Source: Treponema sp. (GTDB taxonomy: Bacteria > Spirochaetota > Spirochaetia > Treponematales > Treponemataceae). Taken from it: a stretch of DNA of 64,000 bases. Shown one piece after another: positions 59,303-64,000 of this stretch. Both the position numbers and the translations under genes were made by a program. The notes beneath the pieces are model-generated. The model had not been told where the DNA came from and searched no databases. It saw nothing but the letters and a program-made list of their open reading frames with translations. Within the stretch, counting starts at the first letter, position 1. Each line of letters opens with the position of its first letter. The stretch spans positions 1 to 64,000 of the forward strand of contig JAKSTI010000004.1 in NCBI GenBank assembly GCA_024402665.1. The letters are read 5' to 3'.

Positions 59303-60943
59303 ATGTTTATGACAGAAAAACCAATTGTACAGAATCTTAATGATGGCAGTAAAAGCTGGAACCACAGATTTAATCTTTTTACTGCAAAAATATATCTTCC
59401 AAAATCAAATCTCCCATCAGACATAATTAATTTTGGCTTTAGTGCCCCATATCTTCTTTATTTCACAGATCAGTTTTTATCTGATTCAGACGCAAAGGCT
59501 TTTGCAGAAAAATCTGGACTTTCAAAAATTGCGGAACGTCATGCTGGCTCTGTTGTGTTCATTTCTCCAAATAACGAAGGGGGATGGGAAAAAGCACCTG
59601 AGGGCATTTTTGAAGAAATAATTGAAAATTCAAAAATACATCAGTATCACGAAAATGGATTTGCAATTCTTCTGAACCGCTTTACTAACAGCTGCGACGG
59701 ATATGCAATTCGTGGTGCAATTTATAAAACATGCGTTTATGGAAAAGGAAAGGCTGCAGATTATATTGCAAAAAATCTTTTAAAGCCGCTAAATGGTGCA
59801 GGACTTTGGGGACCAGCCGATGTTACTCCAACAGTTTGTATTCTGGAAAATCTTTCTGTAAAACCAGAATTTGGACGCAGAAATATGCCGGTTGCTTCTA
59901 TTAATAATACATCAGAAATTAATGCCATTATTAAAGAATCTACAGACTTCAGTTATTTTGCTGATGGTGACGATGTAAATTACGCTGAAGTTTATGATTC
60001 ATTTGCAGGAAAATTCCGCCGCTGGGGCTGGACTGGAGATTTGCAGGATGAACCTGATTTTGAAGCCTTAGGAATGATTGAAGAACCTTGTTTTGCTGAA
60101 GTGAAAACTTCAAAAGATAATAATGGTGATGACAAAGGCACAGAAAGACATAAGATAGGATATATTTCTTATTATAATAAAAATCTTTTTAATGAGGGGT
60201 CTGTCCCCCTGCTTCTTTGTTTCCATGGTGGCGGAGACTCTGCAAAATATATTGCCCAGGTTTCTGAATGGTACAAAGTTGCCCATGATCACAATTTCCT
60301 TTTAGTTTGTATTGAAAATCATTTGAACAGTACTGCTACAGAAATGATGGAACTTATTGAAATCCTTAAGAAACAGTACAAAATTGATGAAACACGAATT
60401 TTTGCTTCTGGTTTTTCAATGGGTGGATGTAAGTCTTGGGATTTGTATCAGGAGTACCCAAAAGTATTTGCCGGACTTGCACCAATGGATGCTACTTTTG
60501 AACTTGGACTGAATGTTTTTGGTCAGCCTTCTCCTGTTGAAATCAATAAGACTGAGCTTGTTCCTGTTTTCTATGCAGGCGGAGAAATTACTCCATTACC
60601 AGAACTTCCTTTCCAGGCAGAAAAATGTCGTGAAAGAATGGAATATGTTTTGAAAGTAAACCGTTGTACTGCCAAGTATGATGTAAAATTTGAAGATAAA
60701 GATAACTGGGAAAATAAAATCTGGGGAATCAGCGGAGATCTTGTAAATGTTGTTCATGATAATTCCAGAGACAGCGATCTTACAATGAATTTCTTTGCCA
60801 GCGATGATGGAATCTTCTATACAGTTTTTGCTAGCATCAGTGGTCAGGGACATGAATGCCGCTATCACACTTGTGAAAATGCATGGTTATTCCTTTCTCA
60901 GTTCCAGCGCACTAAAGACGGTAAAATTGTTCTTGCCGAATAA
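59303..60943 (+). CDS. Large alpha/beta-hydrolase esterase with unrecognised N-terminal domain
   Basis: 546 residues, no signal peptide. The C-terminal half is a PHB-depolymerase/feruloyl-esterase-like hydrolase: PLLLCFHGGGDSAKYIAQVSEWYKVA (oxyanion), the nucleophile motif ASGFSMGGCKSWDLY and the His segment GQGHECRYHTCENAWLFLSQFQR. The N-terminal 290 residues are not recognised. A copy of the dispersed palindrome lies in frame at 60196-60208 and encodes GSVP just before the first hydrolase strand. The ribosome binding site is GAGG. It may act on plant-derived esters. Confidence 0.82.
   Translation: MFMTEKPIVQNLNDGSKSWNHRFNLFTAKIYLPKSNLPSDIINFGFSAPYLLYFTDQFLSDSDAKAFAEKSGLSKIAERHAGSVVFISPNNEGGWEKAPEGIFEEIIENSKIHQYHENGFAILLNRFTNSCDGYAIRGAIYKTCVYGKGKAADYIAKNLLKPLNGAGLWGPADVTPTVCILENLSVKPEFGRRNMPVASINNTSEINAIIKESTDFSYFADGDDVNYAEVYDSFAGKFRRWGWTGDLQDEPDFEALGMIEEPCFAEVKTSKDNNGDDKGTERHKIGYISYYNKNLFNEGSVPLLLCFHGGGDSAKYIAQVSEWYKVAHDHNFLLVCIENHLNSTATEMMELIEILKKQYKIDETRIFASGFSMGGCKSWDLYQEYPKVFAGLAPMDATFELGLNVFGQPSPVEINKTELVPVFYAGGEITPLPELPFQAEKCRERMEYVLKVNRCTAKYDVKFEDKDNWENKIWGISGDLVNVVHDNSRDSDLTMNFFASDDGIFYTVFASISGQGHECRYHTCENAWLFLSQFQRTKDGKIVLAE
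60196..60208 (+). repeat. GGGGTCTGTCCCC palindrome inside a coding sequence
   Basis: A perfect copy of the dispersed 13-mer, in frame within the esterase gene, where it is translated as part of NEGSVPLLL. Confidence 0.85.
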
Positions 60944-60984
60944 GTATTATAAAAGGTCATTATAAAAGTAAAGGAGATATAAAA

Positions 60985-61659
60985 ATGATTTATGCAGGTT
61001 TGTGTTTATTAGGAATTGTTTTACAGACAGTTTTTATTCTTGTTCATTATAGAGATAAAAAAGTTCTTTCTGTAATTTTTAAAACTCTTGCTTCTGTTTG
61101 TTTTGTTGTTCTTGGTTTCATTGCAGCAGAAAAAGCATTAGACCCTGTTTTTGCTCATTACATTAAACTTGGTTTGATTTTTGGTTTAGGCGGAGATTTC
61201 CTTCTTGAAAGCAGAAATCTTTCTGAAAAATTCGGAAAAAAAATCTTCTTAGTTGGAATCCTTGTATTCCTTGTTGGCCACGTTATGTACATTATTGCTC
61301 TTGCTCCATTCTGCGAAAAAATGTGGCTTGCAGTAGTGATTGCTGTTGTTTTGGCAGCCCTGCTTTTGTGGTGGATTTTCTCTGTAATTGAAGCTGTTAT
61401 TGCCTTTAAGATTTTTGGTGTATTCTATATTGGAATTATTGTTCTTATGAACGTAATTGCAGTTATGAACTGTATTGCTTTGCCAGGCCCAGGAAGAATT
61501 CAGTATGTTGCCGGAGCCATTTTGTTCCTTTTAAGTGACATTATTATGATTCTTTACACTTTTGGACCAAAGAAAGATTTCCGTCTCAGAGCATCAAACC
61601 TTTCTCTTTATTATGCTGGTCAGCTTTTGATTGCATTAACTTTACTTCTTGCTTACTAA
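60985..61659 (+). CDS. YhhN/TMEM86-family membrane protein (lysoplasmalogenase family)
   Basis: 224 residues with about seven to eight transmembrane helices. Family motifs are FKTLASVCFVVLGF, IKLGLIFGLGGDFLLE and FLVGHVMYIIALAPF, then FLLSDIIMILYTFGPKKDFRLRASNLSLYYAGQLLIAL, with the conserved acidic residues of the YhhN fold. Eukaryotic TMEM86B hydrolyses the vinyl-ether bond of lysoplasmalogens. Some anaerobic bacteria, including treponemes, contain plasmalogens, so lipid turnover is plausible. The ribosome binding site is AAAGGAG. Confidence 0.87.
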   Translation: MIYAGLCLLGIVLQTVFILVHYRDKKVLSVIFKTLASVCFVVLGFIAAEKALDPVFAHYIKLGLIFGLGGDFLLESRNLSEKFGKKIFLVGILVFLVGHVMYIIALAPFCEKMWLAVVIAVVLAALLLWWIFSVIEAVIAFKIFGVFYIGIIVLMNVIAVMNCIALPGPGRIQYVAGAILFLLSDIIMILYTFGPKKDFRLRASNLSLYYAGQLLIALTLLLAY

Positions 61660-61677
61660 AATTTTTAAGGAAAAGAA

Positions 61678-62346
61678 ATGGAACTCAGTTGTAAAAATCT
61701 AAATGGCGTCATTTTTGATATTGATGGAACTCTGCTTGATTCCATGTCTATTTGGGGAGAACTGGGGACAAAATATCTGCGGTCATATGGAATTGATGCA
61801 GGTGTTGATTTTAATAAAATTGCACGTTCAATGACCATAGAGGAAGGTGTTAGTTATTTAAAACAGCGCTTTAATATAGAAAAAAGTGAATCAGAAATAA
61901 AGAAGGGGCTGGTTGCAATCCTTGCAGATTTTTATTTAAAAGAAGTTCAGTTAAAACCTGGTGCAGAAAATCTTGTAAAACAGTTTGCTAAAAAACAGAT
62001 TCCAATGGCTCTGGCTACTTCCGGCGATTCCCGTCTTGCAATTCCCGCTTTGGAACGACTTAATCTTATGAAATATTTTGTTATTCTATTAACTTGCGGG
62101 CAGCTGAATACAAACAAAGGGGAACCTCTTATCTTTTTGCGAGCGATGGAAAATCTTGGATCAGACGGTGAGCGGAAAAAATATATTATAATAGAAGATT
62201 CTTTGCAGGCATTAAAAACCGCTTCTGCAGCAGGATTCCGTACTCTTGGAATTCTGGATGAATCTTCTGAATCTGATTGGGATGAAATTAAAAAAACTGC
62301 AGACTGTTGGGTTGAATCTCTTGAAGAAGTGACTCTTGTTGATTAG
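61678..62346 (+). CDS. HAD-superfamily phosphatase
   Basis: 222 residues: VIFDIDGTLLDSMSIWGELGTKYL (motif I), MALATSGDSRLAIPALERLNLMKYF (motif II), NKGEPLIFLRAMENL (motif III Lys) and IIIEDSLQALKTASAAGFRTLGI (motif IV). Subfamily IA with helical cap, beta-phosphoglucomutase/phosphatase-like; no substrate can be assigned. It starts 18 bases after the YhhN gene and ends 7 bases before thiN. Confidence 0.87.
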   Translation: MELSCKNLNGVIFDIDGTLLDSMSIWGELGTKYLRSYGIDAGVDFNKIARSMTIEEGVSYLKQRFNIEKSESEIKKGLVAILADFYLKEVQLKPGAENLVKQFAKKQIPMALATSGDSRLAIPALERLNLMKYFVILLTCGQLNTNKGEPLIFLRAMENLGSDGERKKYIIIEDSLQALKTASAAGFRTLGILDESSESDWDEIKKTADCWVESLEEVTLVD

Positions 62347-62353
62347 GTGATTT

Positions 62354-63016
62354 ATGAAAAAACTTGGTATTGTAGTTGGTGCGGCTCCTGTTGGTTCTGA
62401 ACGAGTTGAATTATTCAATCTGATTAAAAATCCTGAAAATTATAAAATTGCGGCAGATGGAGGCATTGCTCTTTTTCTTGAAGCTGGAGTTTGCCCGGAT
62501 CATTGGCTTGGTGATATGGATTCTGTGAAGGATCTTGAAAATAGCAGCGAATATGCAGAAAATCCTTTGTTTGAAAAAATCCTGAAAACAATTTTGCCTT
62601 GTGAAAAAGATGATACTGATATGGCGCTGGCTGTAAAGAGGGCTGTAGAAGAAGGCTGCAATGAGATTATGATTTTTGGAGGAACTGGCGGTAAAAGAAT
62701 GTCTCATACTTTTGCCAATATCCAGCTGCTTCATCATTATGCAGAACTTGGTATAAAAATCACAATGGTTGGCGAAAACAGCAGAACTTTTGTTCTTTAT
62801 AATAATACAATTCAATATGATGCTGCAGAAAAAGGACTTATTTCAATAATTGCCCTTAATGATAAAGCTGAAGGTGTAACAATTAAAGGTTTGTTTTATG
62901 AATTCAGCGGAACTTTGACAAATACATTTGCTCTTGGTGTAAGCAATCAGTTTGTTGGAAAAGAAGCTGTTGTTGCAGTAGAAAATGGGGCACTTCTTAT
63001 CATAAAAGAAGACTAA
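62354..63016 (+). CDS. thiN: Thiamine pyrophosphokinase
   Basis: 220 residues. IAADGGIALFLEAGVCPDHWLGDMDSV carries the ATP/Mg site (DGG and GDMDS). CEKDDTDMALAVKRAVEEGCNEIMIFGGTGGKRMSHTFANIQLL is the KDxTD catalytic motif with the GGxGGRxDH-type motif, in which the His position reads MSHT. A beta-rich thiamin-binding C-domain ends GVSNQFVGKEAVVAVENGALLII. It converts thiamin to thiamin diphosphate with ATP in the cytoplasm. Confidence 0.92.
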   Translation: MKKLGIVVGAAPVGSERVELFNLIKNPENYKIAADGGIALFLEAGVCPDHWLGDMDSVKDLENSSEYAENPLFEKILKTILPCEKDDTDMALAVKRAVEEGCNEIMIFGGTGGKRMSHTFANIQLLHHYAELGIKITMVGENSRTFVLYNNTIQYDAAEKGLISIIALNDKAEGVTIKGLFYEFSGTLTNTFALGVSNQFVGKEAVVAVENGALLIIKED

Positions 63017-63041
63017 AAATCAAATTTTAACAAATTATTAA

Positions 63042-63093
63042 CTGACCTTTTTAGAAGTTAGCAGTATACTAAGTTAGTTAAAGGTTTAACTAA
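63042..63093 (+). promoter_or_regulatory. Promoter and palindromic operator of the GH51 gene
   Basis: CTGACC (63042-63047), a 17-nt spacer and TATACT (63065-63070). TTAGTTAAA (63074-63082) and TTTAACTAA (63085-63093) form a perfect 9-bp inverted repeat over the expected start site, typical of a LacI-type repressor site. Confidence 0.65.
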
Positions 63094-63106
63094 AGTGAGG
63101 AATGCA

Positions 63107-64000
63107 ATGAAAATTACAATTGGAAGTAAAAAAACAAAATTCTTATCTGACAAAATGTTTGGTTTGTTTTTTGAAGATATAAATTATGGTGCCGACGGTG
63201 GCTTGTATGCAGAAATGATTGAAAACCGTCAGTTTAATTTTAGACGTGGTTATATTGGTAAACTTCCAAAATCTTTTGAATGGGAATATGCCTGTGGTTA
63301 TGGATGGCAAAAATTTACTGAAGCAGAATCATGCCAGATGTCTTTTATTGAAGGCAATGCTTTGTGTGAAAAAAATCCTCATTATATGAATTTTACTGTT
63401 CTTGCAGAGGAAGGGGCTTTTACAAATAAAGCTTACGATGGTGTTTGCATGAAAGCAGGTGAAAATTATAAATTGCTTTTGTGGATTCGTAATCCTTCTT
63501 ATAAAGGAAAACTTACTTTGGTTTGTCAGTCGGCAGAAGGAGATGTTGAAGCTGTTCGTGCAGATGTTTGTGTAAAAGAAAGTGATGGCTGGCAGAAAGT
63601 TGAAGCTACTGTAAAAGCAGAAAAAACAATTAAAGACGGAACATTTATTATTTATCAGGAAAAGGGAAGTGTAGATTACGGTTATGTTTCTTTAATGCCA
63701 TGTAATGCTGTTGCCGGTGTTTTCCGTAAAGATTTGTTTGATATGCTTAATGCAATGCGTCCTGGATTTTTACGTTTCCCAGGTGGATGTATTGTTGAAG
63801 GCGCTGTTTTAAGTAACCGCTATAACTGGAAAGATACAGTTGGTCTTCCTTGGGAACGTCGCTGGAACTGGAGCCGCTGGGCAGTTCATGATTTTTATAT
63901 GGGTCAGCCTGGAACAAAACCAATTTACACTCCATATTACAATCAGTCTTATGGAATTGGTTTTTACGAATATTTCCTTATTTCTGAACTTATGGGTGCA
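63107..64000 (+). CDS. Alpha-L-arabinofuranosidase-like glycoside hydrolase (GH51), 3' end outside window
   Basis: 298 residues are visible from the ATG at 63107 (GTGAGG upstream), and the frame is still open at the window end. The GH51 start is seen in KMFGLFFEDINYGADGGLYAEMIENRQFNF. A beta-sandwich insert follows, then FDMLNAMRPGFLRFPGGCIVEG...YNWKDTVGLPWERRWNWSRW. The catalytic Glu residues lie beyond the window. No signal peptide, so it probably releases arabinose from imported arabinoxylan or arabinan oligosaccharides, consistent with the GH43/esterase operon at 17-21 kb. Confidence 0.9.
   Translation, partial: MKITIGSKKTKFLSDKMFGLFFEDINYGADGGLYAEMIENRQFNFRRGYIGKLPKSFEWEYACGYGWQKFTEAESCQMSFIEGNALCEKNPHYMNFTVLAEEGAFTNKAYDGVCMKAGENYKLLLWIRNPSYKGKLTLVCQSAEGDVEAVRADVCVKESDGWQKVEATVKAEKTIKDGTFIIYQEKGSVDYGYVSLMPCNAVAGVFRKDLFDMLNAMRPGFLRFPGGCIVEGAVLSNRYNWKDTVGLPWERRWNWSRWAVHDFYMGQPGTKPIYTPYYNQSYGIGFYEYFLISELMGA

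Overview
The window reads as chromosomal DNA of a low-GC host-associated spirochaete, most likely a gut or rumen Treponema. The support is indirect: many lipoproteins with a lipobox Cys close to the N-terminus, two chemotaxis receptors, a formylglycine-enzyme-fold lipoprotein of the kind treponemes use as a diversity-generating retroelement target, hemicellulose-degrading genes, and AT-rich codon use. No rRNA, tRNA, CRISPR array, phage or complete transposon was seen.

Layout. 1-5.7 kb is an accessory lipoprotein area: the end of gpmI, an orphan YgiT-type zinc finger, an FGE-fold lipoprotein with a hypervariable-looking C-terminus, a PIN/RelB-type toxin-antitoxin pair, further lipoproteins, and several gene remnants among simple repeats. 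5.8-12.4 kb holds sfsA, a lipoprotein serpin, an HTH/desulforedoxin-like fusion, a DUF998-like membrane protein, an InlB-repeat lipoprotein, a duplicated Cys-rich protein, mscL and a collapsed panE copy. 12.5-17 kb is a TolC/MacA/MacB export operon. 17-21.6 kb is a plant-polysaccharide cluster (GH43, two esterases, HAD). 21.6-25.8 kb holds a 48-residue Cys-rich membrane protein coupled to an FMN 2-hydroxyacid oxidase, a chemoreceptor and a YczE-like protein. 25.8-32.6 kb combines cobalamin-dependent methionine synthesis (metF, reactivation protein, metH) with a divergent vitamin B12 ABC importer.

32.8-46.5 kb is the most unusual part: three MetN and three MetI genes with three MetQ-type binding proteins, a LysR-type regulator, an M20 amidohydrolase, two aminotransferases and a HAD phosphatase. 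Three of its promoters share one module: a LysR-type box GTTATAG-N7-CTATAAC centred near -66, with fixed spacing to the -35 and -10 elements. A second palindrome, ACCTA-N9-TAGGT, recurs at these promoters and at the metN1 promoter. The metN1 operon is preceded by a 26-codon leader peptide ending in Cys-Cys-Cys-Arg-stop. The third MetQ is circularly permuted: its ligand-domain C-half precedes its N-half. Together the locus looks like a dedicated sulfur-amino-acid scavenging system beside the B12/MetH system.

46.6-64 kb carries a small sigma factor, panE, a truncated VOC gene, two metallo-beta-lactamase-fold hydrolases, a six-TM chemoreceptor, TraX-like, a ferredoxin-type aldo/keto reductase with a TldD/TldE pair, a YtrA-type ABC operon, a large esterase, a YhhN protein, a HAD phosphatase, thiamine pyrophosphokinase and the start of a GH51 arabinofuranosidase. 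Two dispersed repeats run through the window: a roughly 130-175 bp foldback element (three copies) and the 13-bp palindrome GGGGTCTGTCCCC (seven copies, one inside a coding sequence).
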